Shown one piece after another: positions 35,042-43,978 of a DNA stretch of 64,000 bases. Position 1 is the stretch's first letter. Each line of letters opens with the position of its first letter. Made by a program: the position numbers and the translations under genes. The stretch is taken from assembly GCA_947475525.1 (NCBI GenBank), contig CANJMI010000002.1, forward strand, positions 1 to 64,000, written 5' to 3'. This stretch comes from Polyangiaceae bacterium. GTDB lineage: Bacteria > Myxococcota_A > Polyangia > Polyangiales > Polyangiaceae. The notes under the pieces are model-generated. The model saw nothing but the letters and a program-made list of their open reading frames with translations, was not told where the DNA came from and searched no databases.

Positions 35042-35123
35042 GTGCGGGCTCGTCCGGTTCGTGCTGGCTTCCGGCCACGCTCGGATCGCGGCGCTACCGT
35101 TTCAATCCAGGAGAAATATCGAC

Positions 35124-36014
35124 GTGTTGAAGCAAATTACCTTCGCCTCGAGCACCGTGCTCGTTGCCCTCATCCTCGCCGGCTGTCCGAAAGAGCAAGA
35201 CCAAGCGCAAGCCGGCTACCCGCAACAACCGCCGCCCGGTTACGGTCAGCCCGGCTACCCGCAGCAACCGCCGCCCGGTTACGGTCAGCCCGGCTACCCG
35301 CAGCAACCGCCGCCCGGTTACGGTCAGCCCGCACCTCAGCCGGTTCCTCAGCCCGGTTATGGTCAGCCCGCACCTCAGCCGGTTCCTCAGCCCGGTTACG
35401 GTCAGCCCGCACCTCAGCCGGTTCCTCAGCCCGTGCCGCAACCGACAGCCCCCGCGCCTCAGCCCGGTGCGTTCCCGTTCCCTTTTCCGCCCGGTTTCCA
35501 GATCCCGGGCATGCCAGGTGCGATGCCTCCGGGTGGTGCTCCGGCCGGTGGTGGTCAGCCGCCCGCGCCGCAGCCCGCCCCTGGTGGTCAGGCCTCGGGC
35601 CCCGCGGCCACGCTGTTGCCTGCCGGAGCTGCGCAGCTCGCGGTCGGTCCGCTGACGCTCGCGGAGCAGCAAGAGGTCCCTGGAATGCCGCCAGCGACGG
35701 AGGTCGTCGCGGGTCAGTTCCAACAAGGACAGGTCCTCGAGCAGGTGTTTCAGATGGCACCGAACAAGTGCTACGCCGCGCTCGCGGTTGGCGCAGGCAT
35801 CACCGAGATGAACATTCAGTTCATCTTGCAGCAGCCGATGCTCGGAGTGCCGAATCCGGTTCTCGCGGAGGACAAATCGGCCGGCGCGACCGCAAAGCTT
35901 GGCGCTCGTGGTAGCTGCTTCAAGTGGCCGTTTCCGTTCGGCGCGACCGTGAAGGCGGTCTTCACGGCCGTGAGCGGGCAGGGCATCGCCGCTGGCCGCG
36001 TCTACTCGAAGTGA
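35124..36014 (+). CDS. Pro/Gln/Tyr-rich repeat lipoprotein
   Basis: A GTG start at 35124 with an AGGAGA site 9 bp upstream gives 296 residues and a signal ending LILAGC. Residues about 30-110 consist of tandem 13-residue units of two kinds, GYPQQPPPGYGQP and APQPVPQPGYGQP, and are probably a flexible spacer. The C-terminal 130 residues share the KCY...CFKWPFPFG...VYSK pattern with the upstream paralogue. It probably extends a small ligand-binding or structural domain away from the outer membrane. An intrinsic terminator follows. Confidence 0.78.
   Translation: MLKQITFASSTVLVALILAGCPKEQDQAQAGYPQQPPPGYGQPGYPQQPPPGYGQPGYPQQPPPGYGQPAPQPVPQPGYGQPAPQPVPQPGYGQPAPQPVPQPVPQPTAPAPQPGAFPFPFPPGFQIPGMPGAMPPGGAPAGGGQPPAPQPAPGGQASGPAATLLPAGAAQLAVGPLTLAEQQEVPGMPPATEVVAGQFQQGQVLEQVFQMAPNKCYAALAVGAGITEMNIQFILQQPMLGVPNPVLAEDKSAGATAKLGARGSCFKWPFPFGATVKAVFTAVSGQGIAAGRVYSK
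35214..35430. repeat. 39-bp in-frame tandem repeats
   Basis: Three copies of a 39-bp unit beginning GGCTACCCGCAACAACCG (35214, 35253, 35292) are followed by about three copies of a related 39-bp unit beginning GCACCTCAGCCGGTTCCT (from 35331). They encode the 13-residue Pro-rich units. The copies are nearly identical, so the array can change length in frame. Confidence 0.9.
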
Positions 36015-36035
36015 ACGCGTAGCCCGTAACCTTGG

Positions 36036-36059
36036 GGCCCGAGAAATCGGGCCTTTTTT
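36036..36059 (+). terminator. Rho-independent terminator after the Pro-rich lipoprotein operon
   Basis: A perfect 7-bp stem, GGCCCGA and TCGGGCC, with a GAAA tetraloop is followed by six T residues, 21 bp after the stop codon. It ends rightward transcription just before the convergent glyA. Confidence 0.92.
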
Positions 36060-36069
36060 CGTTTGTCCC

Positions 36070-37335
36070 TCAGAGCAGGATGCCGGGGGCCGGGAACGCC
36101 GAGCACAGCTCGCGCACATCACCGCGAATACGGTCGAGCTCGCTCTCGTTCGCGATGTTCGTGACGACGCGCTCCATGAAGCCCGCGATCGCGTGCATCT
36201 CGGTTACGCCCATCGCACGGGAGGTGATAGCCGGCGTGCCGAGGCGAATGCCGGAGGGATCGAAGGGCTTCCGCGGATCGAAGGGGATCGAGTTGTAATT
36301 GCACACGATGCCCGCGCGCTCGAGTGCCTGGGCGTAGGGCTTTCCGGCAACGCCTTTCGGGGTCATATCAACGAGGAGGAGGTGGTTGTCCGTGCCCCCG
36401 GTGATAAGCGCGAACCCGCGTTCGAGGAGCGCATCGCCGAGCGCCTTCGCGTTGACGACGATGTTTGCCGCGTACTCTTTGAACGCCGGTGTCGAGGCCT
36501 CTTTCGCGGCGACGGCGAGCGCGGCCGTCGTGTGGTTGTGCGGTCCACCTTGGAGGCCTGGAAATACCGCGCGATCGATGTCTTTGGCGTGGGTCGCTTT
36601 GCAGAGGATCATGCCGCCGCGCGGACCGCGGAGCGTCTTGTGCGTCGTCGAGGTCACGACGTCAGCGATGCCGACTGGCGAGGGATGAACGCCCGCCGCA
36701 ACGAGCCCTGATACGTGCGCGATGTCGGCGACCAGGATCGCCCCGATTTCATCCGCGATCGCACGAAACGCAGGAAAATCCCAGGTGCGCGCGTACGCGG
36801 TGCCGCCGCAGAACAGCAACCGCGGGCGGTGCTCGAGTGCAAGCTTCCGCACCTCGTCCATGTCGATGCGGTGGGTGTCGGGACGCACGCCGTAGGGCAC
36901 GCTCTTGAAATATTTTCCCGTGATCGAGACGTTCCAGCCGTGAGTGAGATGGCCGCCCGCCGGGAGGCCGAGGCCCATGACGGTGTCGCCCGGCTTGCAG
37001 AACGCGAGGTACACCGCGAGGTTCGCGGGGCTGCCTGAATAGGGCTGCACGTTGACGTGCTCGGCGCCGAAGAGCTTCTGGATCCGCGAGCACGCGAGCA
37101 CTTCGACGGCGTCGCAGTTGACTTGACCCTGGTAGTAACGCTTGCCCGCGTAGCCCTCGGAGTACTTGTTCGTCAGCACGGAGGCCGTCGCCTCGAGCAC
37201 CGCGCGCGATACGTAATTCTCGCTCGCGATCATGCGAACGCTCTCGAACTGGCGGCGCTCCTCGGCCTTGATGATGCCGTGAATTTCGGCATCGGTTTCG
37301 CTGAGGGATGGCTCTCTGTTCGCCGTGCTGGTCAT
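36070..37335 (-). CDS. glyA: Serine hydroxymethyltransferase
   Basis: The 421-residue PLP enzyme interconverts serine and glycine with tetrahydrofolate. It has IASENYVSRAVLEATASVLTNKYSEGYAGKRYYQG near the N-terminus, the PLP lysine in STTHKTLRGPRGG, and GLQGGPHNHTTAALAVA. The length and all blocks match GlyA. Its start overlaps the stop of the upstream E2 gene by ATGA, an uncommon pairing. It converges on the terminator at 36036-36059. Confidence 0.97.
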   Translation of the reverse strand: MTSTANREPSLSETDAEIHGIIKAEERRQFESVRMIASENYVSRAVLEATASVLTNKYSEGYAGKRYYQGQVNCDAVEVLACSRIQKLFGAEHVNVQPYSGSPANLAVYLAFCKPGDTVMGLGLPAGGHLTHGWNVSITGKYFKSVPYGVRPDTHRIDMDEVRKLALEHRPRLLFCGGTAYARTWDFPAFRAIADEIGAILVADIAHVSGLVAAGVHPSPVGIADVVTSTTHKTLRGPRGGMILCKATHAKDIDRAVFPGLQGGPHNHTTAALAVAAKEASTPAFKEYAANIVVNAKALGDALLERGFALITGGTDNHLLLVDMTPKGVAGKPYAQALERAGIVCNYNSIPFDPRKPFDPSGIRLGTPAITSRAMGVTEMHAIAGFMERVVTNIANESELDRIRGDVRELCSAFPAPGILL

Positions 37336-38687
37336 CCGATCTCGATCTCCCCGCGGTTCAAGACATCACTGATGCGCCAGAGGAACGCGTTCGCTTCGAC
37401 TCCATCGACGATGCGATGATCGTAGCTGAGCGCCGCGAACATCATCGGGTGGATTGCGATGCGGTCTTCGCCGTCCTCGGTCACGACGACCGCGCGCTTC
37501 TTTATCTCCCCGATGCGCAGAATAGCCACGTTCGGTTGTGAGATGATCGCACCTCCGAAGAGGTTGCCTTTGCGGCCGGGGTTCGAGATGGTGAAACTCG
37601 TTCCACGCAGATCGTCGGCGGTGATTTTTCCGTCACGCGCGCGTTTCGCCAGGTCGTCGACGTTGCGAGACAAGCCGCGCATCGAGAGCTGGTCGGCATT
37701 TTTGACGCTCGCGACGAGGAGGCCTCCGGGGGTGTCGACCGCGATGCCGAGGTTGATCTCGCGGAGCTTGACGTAGCTGTCGTCGAGAACGCGTGCGTTC
37801 AAGACCGGAAACTCGCGCAGGGCCTTGATGGTCGCGGCGATGACGAACGTGAGGAAGGTCAGCGGAATGCGATCTTTCTCGAAGGCGGCTTTGTGCGCAT
37901 CGCGCAGCTTCGACACTTTGTTCATGTCGATCTCGCTCACCGCGACGACGTGCGGCGACACGTGTTGCGAGTAGACCATGTGGTCCGCGGTGATCCGCCG
38001 GCGCCGGTTGAACGGCACGACCTCATCTCCTGGGGCTGGGACGTACGCCGGCAACTTGTAAGAACGGAAACCCACCCCAGGGATGGGCATTTCCATGATG
38101 TTGGCGAGGTCGGCCGCCGCGCTGCCGAGGGCGCGCGTAGCAACGACGGGGATGTCGTATTCCGGTTTGATGAGGCCTGGCGGCGAGCCCGGGATGCTCG
38201 GCGGTGCGATCGGGATCGTGGGTGCCGCCGCTCGAAGGATGTCGTCGCGCGTCACCTTTCCGTGGTCGCCCGTGCCGAGAACGCCGCTGATGTCGACGCC
38301 TTCGTCCCGCGCAAGTTTGCGTGTCGACGGCGTGCTCAGGGTCGGACTGGCCGGCGGTGCAGCGGCAACGGCAGCGGACGGAGTCGGCGCGGATGCGGCC
38401 GTCGATGGGCCAGGCGACGGAGCGGCTGTGGCTGCCCCCGGTTCGATCGTGCAGAGCGCTCCGCCCGTCGCGATGATGTCGCCTTCCTTGGCGACGATCG
38501 ACGTTATCGTGCCGTTGGCTGGGCAGGGCACGACGCTGTCGGCCTTGTCGGTGGCGACCTCGAGAAGCGGCTGCTCGCGTCGAACGACGTCTCCGACCTT
38601 CACGTGCCATTGGGTGACGGTTCCCTCGGCGACGGACTCGCCAAGCTGCGGCATTCTGACCTCGATCATCGTGGCGTCGGTATACAT
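37332..38687 (-). CDS. Dihydrolipoamide acyltransferase (E2 component of a 2-oxoacid dehydrogenase)
   Basis: The start at 38687 (MYTDATMIEVRMPQLGES) is supported by a GGAGG site 8 bp upstream and gives 451 residues. An N-terminal lipoyl domain carries the lipoylated Lys48 (EVATDKADS), then an Ala/Pro linker and a peripheral-subunit-binding domain (TRKLARDEGVDISGVLGTGDHGKVTRDDIL). The catalytic domain ends with SYDHRIVDG (His424, Asp428). It transfers acyl groups to CoA in a pyruvate, 2-oxoglutarate or branched-chain complex; which one cannot be told here. No E1 or E3 gene is adjacent. Confidence 0.94.
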   Translation of the reverse strand: MYTDATMIEVRMPQLGESVAEGTVTQWHVKVGDVVRREQPLLEVATDKADSVVPCPANGTITSIVAKEGDIIATGGALCTIEPGAATAAPSPGPSTAASAPTPSAAVAAAPPASPTLSTPSTRKLARDEGVDISGVLGTGDHGKVTRDDILRAAAPTIPIAPPSIPGSPPGLIKPEYDIPVVATRALGSAAADLANIMEMPIPGVGFRSYKLPAYVPAPGDEVVPFNRRRRITADHMVYSQHVSPHVVAVSEIDMNKVSKLRDAHKAAFEKDRIPLTFLTFVIAATIKALREFPVLNARVLDDSYVKLREINLGIAVDTPGGLLVASVKNADQLSMRGLSRNVDDLAKRARDGKITADDLRGTSFTISNPGRKGNLFGGAIISQPNVAILRIGEIKKRAVVVTEDGEDRIAIHPMMFAALSYDHRIVDGVEANAFLWRISDVLNRGEIEIG

Positions 38688-38745
38688 CGAATTGTCCTCC
38701 GCGACACCGTGCCGCGTGGGTCCGGCTCTCCGTGCGGCGCGAGGC

Positions 38746-39510
38746 CTAGATCGGCGTGCCGGCGGCGGGCTTTGCGTCTGCCAGGGCTTTGTCGAGCGAC
38801 CGCGGATTGTAGCCGACGAACAACTGGCCTCCGACGTCGATGACGGGAATGTTGCCACCGCGACGGCCTGCATCACGCAGCTTTTTCCGCATTTCGACTT
38901 CGCGCTTCGGCTCTTTTTCGATGTCGTAAAACGTGACGGCGACGCCGCGACGCACGAGGTAGTCCTTCGCTTGGTGGCAGGGACCGCACCATGCCGCGCC
39001 GTACACGATCGCGTACGTGGCGCTCTTGCCCGCAGGCTTCCGACTCGGTCCGGGCCCTCCGGCTTCGTTCTCGTTCTCGTTCGCGTCGTCGCTCGGGGGA
39101 GCAGGCGGTTTCGAGTTTGGCTCCGGCGTCCCGCGGTTATGAGCGAGTGCCCCGCGACGCGTCTCGAGCAACGCCTCCCATTCGGCGCGCGACATCGTGC
39201 GGACGTCGTAACTCGAGTCTCCTTTCTTCAGTGTCAGATCCGCGACGTAAAACAGCAAGCCATGGCCTGCGTCTTTCACCACGACGCGCACGGGGTTGCG
39301 CCCCTCGACGGGCACTTCCGCGATCCGCACGGCGGTGTGTGTGTCACCGCGCGCATCGATCCACGTGAGCAAGACTTCCGTCGTGTCGTCTTTCAACACG
39401 AGGGGTGGCAAGGTGGCCGCGCCCGAAGGGTCGGCGCCATCATCACGGCGTTTGCACCCGCCGAGGGCGGTGGCGAGGGCGAGGAGCAGCACGAGAACCG
39501 GTCTACGCAT
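38746..39510 (-). CDS. Lipoprotein with a C-terminal thioredoxin/glutaredoxin-like domain
   Basis: The start at 39510 gives a signal ending ALGGC (Cys19). After a domain of about 100 residues of unknown type and an Asn/Glu/Pro linker, residues about 165-250 form a thioredoxin-fold domain with AAWCGPCHQAKDYL (Cys175, Cys178), a cis-Pro at IPV and a glutaredoxin-like GYNPRSLDKAL end. It is probably a periplasmic thiol-disulfide oxidoreductase tethered to membrane. It is upstream of the E2 gene on the same strand with a 58-bp gap. Confidence 0.83.
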   Translation of the reverse strand: MRRPVLVLLLALATALGGCKRRDDGADPSGAATLPPLVLKDDTTEVLLTWIDARGDTHTAVRIAEVPVEGRNPVRVVVKDAGHGLLFYVADLTLKKGDSSYDVRTMSRAEWEALLETRRGALAHNRGTPEPNSKPPAPPSDDANENENEAGGPGPSRKPAGKSATYAIVYGAAWCGPCHQAKDYLVRRGVAVTFYDIEKEPKREVEMRKKLRDAGRRGGNIPVIDVGGQLFVGYNPRSLDKALADAKPAAGTPI

Positions 39511-39624
39511 GCAGACCACCTATCCTGCGGCCGGTGCGCCCCGGACGCCAGCCCCCGCAACGTTCTTTTCTCCCGCGCCCGCGTCCCCGTTGCTACGCTC
39601 GGCCTTCAGGGGAGCACGATAACG

Positions 39625-40947
39625 ATGCGGCGTACGACGAACTTGGGCGCGTTGGCCATCTCGCTTGCGACGGCGTACGCGGGCTGTGCGGCGGGCAACG
39701 CGAAGAAAAGCTCGGGTAGCGCCGGCGTGACGAGTGGCGGGGGCGCGAGCTCGGTTACTGGCACCCTTGACGTTGGAACGGCAACGGGGGCTGGCGGGTT
39801 CGATGGCTGCGCGAAATTCAGCGCGTCGGCGGATCTCGCACCGGCGGCGATGTTGGTCGTGCTCGACCGCAGCGCCAGCATGAGCCAGCTGAACAAGTGG
39901 GGCACAGCCCAACTCGCCCTCGTGCAGGCGATCGACAAAGACGTTTTCGACTCGATGTCGCTCGGCATGTCGACCTTCCCGAGCGGCTACACCGGCGCGC
40001 CGGACTGCCTGTGTCCGGGCTATGGTCCGACCTGCCTGGGCCTGCTCCCGATGGGCGTCGCATGCGGCTACCCGACCTTGCCCCAGGTACCCATCGCGCC
40101 TGCCGGCAAGGACAAGTCGAGCGCGTCGATGGGCGTGCGGCACAACGTTTACGAGTACCTCGTCGGGCACTCGCCGGAGACGGCTGACCCGTCAGATGCC
40201 TCGCCAATTTACGAATCGCTCGTTGGGGCGTATGCGGCGCTGAAGGCGACGGCGATCGAGAAGCGCATCGCGGTCCTGATTACCGATGGTGGCTTCAGCT
40301 GCACCTCGCTCTCCGGGCGCGCGGCCTATTCGGATGGGCAGTGCCTCGATTGGGAGTTCCCCGACACCGTCAACGTGCTGATCGCCGGTGCCCGCGCCGA
40401 CGCACAGAAGCCGATCCTCACGTTCATCGTCGGCGTTCCAGGTTCCGATAGCACCGGACAAAACCAAGGGCCTTACGCCACGGCGCCCTACAGCATGAAG
40501 CTCGCGCTCAGCACCTACGCGGTCGCAGGCTCGCCGGACACCGTGCCTGCGGACTGCGAAAAAGGAACGACCTTCGCGAAGAACGGCGTCGCGCCCGTCA
40601 AGCCTTGCCATCTCGATCTTTCGGGCGGTGGCTTCGACGCCGACGCGTTGGCTACGGCCATCGCAAAGATCCGCGGCGCGGCATTGGGTTGCGTGTACCC
40701 ATTACCGAAGGCGCCCCCGGGTGAGGAGATCGACTTGAATGCCGTCAATGTCGTGGTTTCGCTGGAGAGCGTGAAACATACGGTGTTAAGGCGCGCCGAC
40801 AAGAACGACACCTGCGCCCTCGACGGGTGCTGGGACTACGACGAGCAGGGCAACGTCGTCCTTCTCGGTCAATCCTGCGTGGATGTCACCGCGGCGACGA
40901 AGGTCGATGTCGAAGTGTTCTTCGGCTGCGCGAGCAAGGTGAAGTAG
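39625..40947 (+). CDS. Lipoprotein with a von Willebrand factor A-like domain
   Basis: From ATG 39625 the protein has a signal ending AYAGC (Cys21) and a Gly/Ser linker. A VWA-like domain starts with the MIDAS motif DRSAS (Asp81-Ser83-Ser85) after the strand MLVVL, and later has IAVLITDGG and FIVGVPG strands. Many Cys residues (CLCPGYGPTC, CTSLSG, CALDGCWDY) suggest disulfide loops. The total is 440 residues. It is likely a surface metal-dependent adhesion or scaffold protein. Upstream codons in the same frame are antisense to the thioredoxin and E2 genes. Confidence 0.82.
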   Translation: MRRTTNLGALAISLATAYAGCAAGNAKKSSGSAGVTSGGGASSVTGTLDVGTATGAGGFDGCAKFSASADLAPAAMLVVLDRSASMSQLNKWGTAQLALVQAIDKDVFDSMSLGMSTFPSGYTGAPDCLCPGYGPTCLGLLPMGVACGYPTLPQVPIAPAGKDKSSASMGVRHNVYEYLVGHSPETADPSDASPIYESLVGAYAALKATAIEKRIAVLITDGGFSCTSLSGRAAYSDGQCLDWEFPDTVNVLIAGARADAQKPILTFIVGVPGSDSTGQNQGPYATAPYSMKLALSTYAVAGSPDTVPADCEKGTTFAKNGVAPVKPCHLDLSGGGFDADALATAIAKIRGAALGCVYPLPKAPPGEEIDLNAVNVVVSLESVKHTVLRRADKNDTCALDGCWDYDEQGNVVLLGQSCVDVTAATKVDVEVFFGCASKVK

Positions 40948-40986
40948 AGGGCACGCGGGTCACGCGCCGCCGCCGACCGCGGAGCC

Positions 40987-41012
40987 GTTGCGTTGTGCCG
41001 TTGCGTTGTGCC
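40987..41012. repeat. 13-bp direct repeat upstream of coaX
   Basis: GTTGCGTTGTGCC occurs twice in tandem, followed by a partial third copy (GTTGCGCC, then GTTGTGC), in the 184-bp gap between the VWA gene and coaX. It may be slippage-derived or a binding site. Nothing else in the gap is recognised. Confidence 0.6.
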
Positions 41013-41131
41013 GTTGCGCCGTTGTGCTCGAGCGGGGCGCAAACCCCGCGGTTGTCACGCTGCCGCTTGGGCAGTATGGGTTCGGCTTGGCGCGCCACCC
41101 GTTGTGGGGGCGCGACCCCGAAGGGACCCCG

Positions 41132-41896
41132 ATGCTCCTCACCGTCGATGTAGGCAACACCAACATCAGCTACGGCGTGTTCGATGGCGACCGCCTCGTC
41201 CACCACGTGCGTACCGAGTCGAACCGCTCACGTACCGTCGACGAGTATGTCGTCCTCGTTCGGCAGATGTTCGCGTATCGCGGCGTGAACCCCGAGCAAA
41301 TCAACGGCGCGGTGCTCGCGAGCGTCGTCCCGCCGCTGACGGACGTCATCGTCCAGGTGATCGAAAGCGGCTTCGGCTGCGAGCCGCTCGTCGTCGGGCC
41401 TGGCATCAAGACGGGGATCCGCGTGCTCTACGAAAATCCCCGCGAGGTCGGCGCCGATCGCGTCGTCAACGCCGTGGCCGCGTACGCTTGGGCGAAGGCC
41501 GGCGTGATCGTCGTCGACTTCGGCACCGCCACCACTTTCGACTGCGTGACGCCGCAAGGCGACTACCTTGGAGGGGTCATCGCGCCCGGTGTGCAAATTA
41601 GCGCCGATGCCCTGTTTTCCCGCGCATCGCGGTTGCAGCGCGTCGAGATCGCTCGACCTGCGAAGGTCGTTGGCCGCAACGCCGAAGGCTCGATGCAGTC
41701 CGGTCTCGTCTTCGGTTATGCGGGCCTCGTCGATGGGCTCTGCCGCCGGCTGAAAGCGGAGCTGGACTACCCGTGCCGCGTCCTCGCAACGGGCGGACTC
41801 GCGCGGCTTATCGCCCCCGAGACGGAGTCGATCGAAGAGGTCGACGACAGCCTGACGTTGACCGGGCTCCGGCTCATCTACGAGCGCAACCAATGA
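41132..41896 (+). CDS. coaX: Type III pantothenate kinase
   Basis: Starting at MLLTVDVGNTN (41132), the 254-residue protein has the ATP-binding DVGNTN motif, NPREVGADRVVNAVAAYAWA, the catalytic DFGTATTFD segment and GGVIAPGVQIS. These are diagnostic of the CoaX type, which phosphorylates pantothenate in the first step of coenzyme A synthesis. The frame runs further upstream without a plausible start. The stop overlaps the FecCD permease start (ATGA). The usual partner birA is absent. Confidence 0.95.
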   Translation: MLLTVDVGNTNISYGVFDGDRLVHHVRTESNRSRTVDEYVVLVRQMFAYRGVNPEQINGAVLASVVPPLTDVIVQVIESGFGCEPLVVGPGIKTGIRVLYENPREVGADRVVNAVAAYAWAKAGVIVVDFGTATTFDCVTPQGDYLGGVIAPGVQISADALFSRASRLQRVEIARPAKVVGRNAEGSMQSGLVFGYAGLVDGLCRRLKAELDYPCRVLATGGLARLIAPETESIEEVDDSLTLTGLRLIYERNQ

Positions 41897-42894
41897 AGGC
41901 TTTCGGGCTCGCCGCCGGCGCGCTCGTGGTCGCCGTCGTGCTCGCGGTACTGTTCGGGAGCGATGGCGTGGCGTTGGCCGATGCGCTCGCCGGGCGGGGG
42001 CACGCGCGCGCAATTTTGTTCGAAGTCCGCTTGCCGACGGCGATCCTCGCGGCCGTGTCGGGGGCCGGACTCGCGGGAGCGGGCGTCGCGTTCCAGGCGC
42101 TTCTGCGCAACCCCCTCGCGGAGCCTTACGTGCTCGGCGTGTCGGGCGGCGCGGCTGTCGGCGCGACCACGGTCATTGCTCTCGGCCTCGGTGTCACGAC
42201 CATCCTTGGCGCGGCGCTCACCCCCCTTGCGGCGTTCGCGGGTGGTCTTGCGGCGACCGCGCTCGTGTACGCCATCGCGCGGCCCGCGGCCCGCGGCGCA
42301 TCCGGTGCGACGATGCTCCTCGCCGGTGTGATGGTGAACTCGATCGCCGCGGCGCTGATCACGGTCGGCAAGGTGCTCGTGCCGCCGTCCCGCGCGAAGG
42401 ATATGCTTCGGTGGCTTGTCGGCTTCGTCGAGCTGCCGACGCCGACCGCGCTCGCCGTGACCTGCGTCTACGTCGGTGTTGGCCTCGCCGTCCTCATTGC
42501 GGATGCGCCATCCCTGAATTTGCTGGCTCTCGGCGACGAGACGGCCGCCTCCCTCGGTGTGGACGTCCCACGTCTCGAGCGTCGCGTCCTTCTCGCGACC
42601 TCGCTTGCGGTAGGGGCGATCGTCAGCATGACGGGCCTCATCGGCTTCATCGGGCTGGTCGTGCCGCATGCGCTTCGACGAAGGGTAGGACCGGACCATC
42701 GGCGGCTCTTGCCGCTAGGCTGCGTCGTCGGTGCGACGATGCTCGTCCTGTGCGACCTCGCGTCGCGCCTCGCTTTTGGCTGGTTCGACACGAAGTTGCC
42801 TGTAGGCGCGGTGACCGCGCTCGTGGGTGGCCCTCTTTTCTTGTGGCTCTTGATGCGCGCTCCCGGGCGACCGGACTCGATCGTGTCGAGCTGA
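41893..42894 (+). CDS. FecCD-family ABC transporter permease
   Basis: The 333-residue membrane protein has about nine to ten helices and the FecCD/BtuC core: LPTAILAAVSGAGLAGAGVAFQALLRNPLAEPYVLGVSGGAA, and LIGFIGLVVPHALRRRVGPDHRRLLPLG, the coupling loop that contacts the ATPase. The family imports siderophores, haem or cobalamin. No ATPase or substrate-binding protein is adjacent. Its start overlaps the coaX stop, so expression is tied to coenzyme A synthesis, and the substrate cannot be deduced. Confidence 0.92.
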   Translation: MKAFGLAAGALVVAVVLAVLFGSDGVALADALAGRGHARAILFEVRLPTAILAAVSGAGLAGAGVAFQALLRNPLAEPYVLGVSGGAAVGATTVIALGLGVTTILGAALTPLAAFAGGLAATALVYAIARPAARGASGATMLLAGVMVNSIAAALITVGKVLVPPSRAKDMLRWLVGFVELPTPTALAVTCVYVGVGLAVLIADAPSLNLLALGDETAASLGVDVPRLERRVLLATSLAVGAIVSMTGLIGFIGLVVPHALRRRVGPDHRRLLPLGCVVGATMLVLCDLASRLAFGWFDTKLPVGAVTALVGGPLFLWLLMRAPGRPDSIVSS

Positions 42895-42933
42895 CGCGGC
42901 TCGGCTCCACGCTTGTGGTAAGCTGCGCCTTCG

Positions 42934-43971
42934 ATGTTCGGCAGCTCTTCGACTCGAAAAGCGATGTGCGCAGCCATGGCGTGCGTGGCTTCTTTTGGCG
43001 GGAGCGCCGCGGCCACCGAGCCCATCGTGGCGTCGGCCGTGGAGCAGCCAGGAGCCGAGGCGCTCGCCGCCGCACGCGACCTGTGGACGGGCGGACTCGA
43101 ACTCGAAAAGTCGAAGGACTGGGCGGGCGCACTCGAAAAATTCGTGCGGGTGGGCCAGGTTCGAATGACCCCTCAGGTCCGCTACCACATCGCGTTTTGT
43201 AGTGAACACGTTGGAAAATTCGTCGACGCGATGAATGGCTACCAGCTCGCGCTTCAAGAAGCGCGGGCGTTCGGCGACAAGGCGCGAGACGTTGCGGAGA
43301 ACACGCCGCCCCGCATTGAAGCGGTGCGTGATCGGGTGGCGAAACTGCGCGTCCACGTTGAAGGCACGCTTCGTACGTCGATTGTACTTCTCGATGGGAA
43401 GAAGCTGTCTACCGCGCTTCTCGACCAAGAGATCCCGGTCGATCCCGGCATGCACGTGGTCGAGGTCGCTCGCGCGGGCACGGTGATCGATAGACAGAAA
43501 ATCACCTTCGATGAAGGCGCGAGCCAGACCGTCGAGTTCCAGGTCGATGATCCTGTCGCCGTCGAGGTCGCCCCTCGGACGCCCAACGCATGGGCGTCGC
43601 CGAAGCCCGAGGCTCCGTCGCGTCTGCCCGCCTACCTCACGGCTGGAGCCGGCGCGGCGCTCCTCGTTGGTGCGGGCGTGACCTATTTTCTGCGAGAGCA
43701 GACGATCGCGAACATTCGCCTGACCTGCGCGAACGGTGATTCGGGCTGCGATCCCGACTACACACCCACCGAGGAGCTCGGCCGCATGTACACGACCGCG
43801 AGCCGCGTTCTCCTTGGTGTCGGTGGGGCAGCCGTCGCGACGGGCGTGACCCTCTGGTTCGTTCTCGCGCCGGACGACGGAGAGGCGGCCGCGATGACGC
43901 CCGCCGAGCCGCAGTTATCGGTAGGCCTCTCCCCGACGATCGGCGGCGCTGTCCTGCACGGTTCCTTCTGA
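42934..43971 (+). CDS. Exported PEGA-domain protein with TPR-like N-terminus and two membrane helices
   Basis: A signal-like N-terminus (about 1-27) leads to a helical TPR-like region (about 45-120). A PEGA-type strand domain (about 140-210) follows, with LRVHVEGTLRTSIVLLDGKKLS and VDPGMHVVEVARAG. Two membrane helices (LTAGAGAALLVGAGVTYFL and VLLGVGGAAVATGVTLWFVL) flank a loop with one Cys pair, and the protein ends HGSF. This layout recurs in Polyangia beside kinases. The function is unknown. Confidence 0.75.
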   Translation: MFGSSSTRKAMCAAMACVASFGGSAAATEPIVASAVEQPGAEALAAARDLWTGGLELEKSKDWAGALEKFVRVGQVRMTPQVRYHIAFCSEHVGKFVDAMNGYQLALQEARAFGDKARDVAENTPPRIEAVRDRVAKLRVHVEGTLRTSIVLLDGKKLSTALLDQEIPVDPGMHVVEVARAGTVIDRQKITFDEGASQTVEFQVDDPVAVEVAPRTPNAWASPKPEAPSRLPAYLTAGAGAALLVGAGVTYFLREQTIANIRLTCANGDSGCDPDYTPTEELGRMYTTASRVLLGVGGAAVATGVTLWFVLAPDDGEAAAMTPAEPQLSVGLSPTIGGAVLHGSF

Positions 43972-43978
43972 CCCCCGC

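Noticed and set aside
38083-39624. Long rightward open frame running into the VWA lipoprotein
   Set aside because: It is antisense to the E2 and thioredoxin-like genes, has Arg/Ala/Gly-biased shadow composition, and the true signal peptide starts at 39625.
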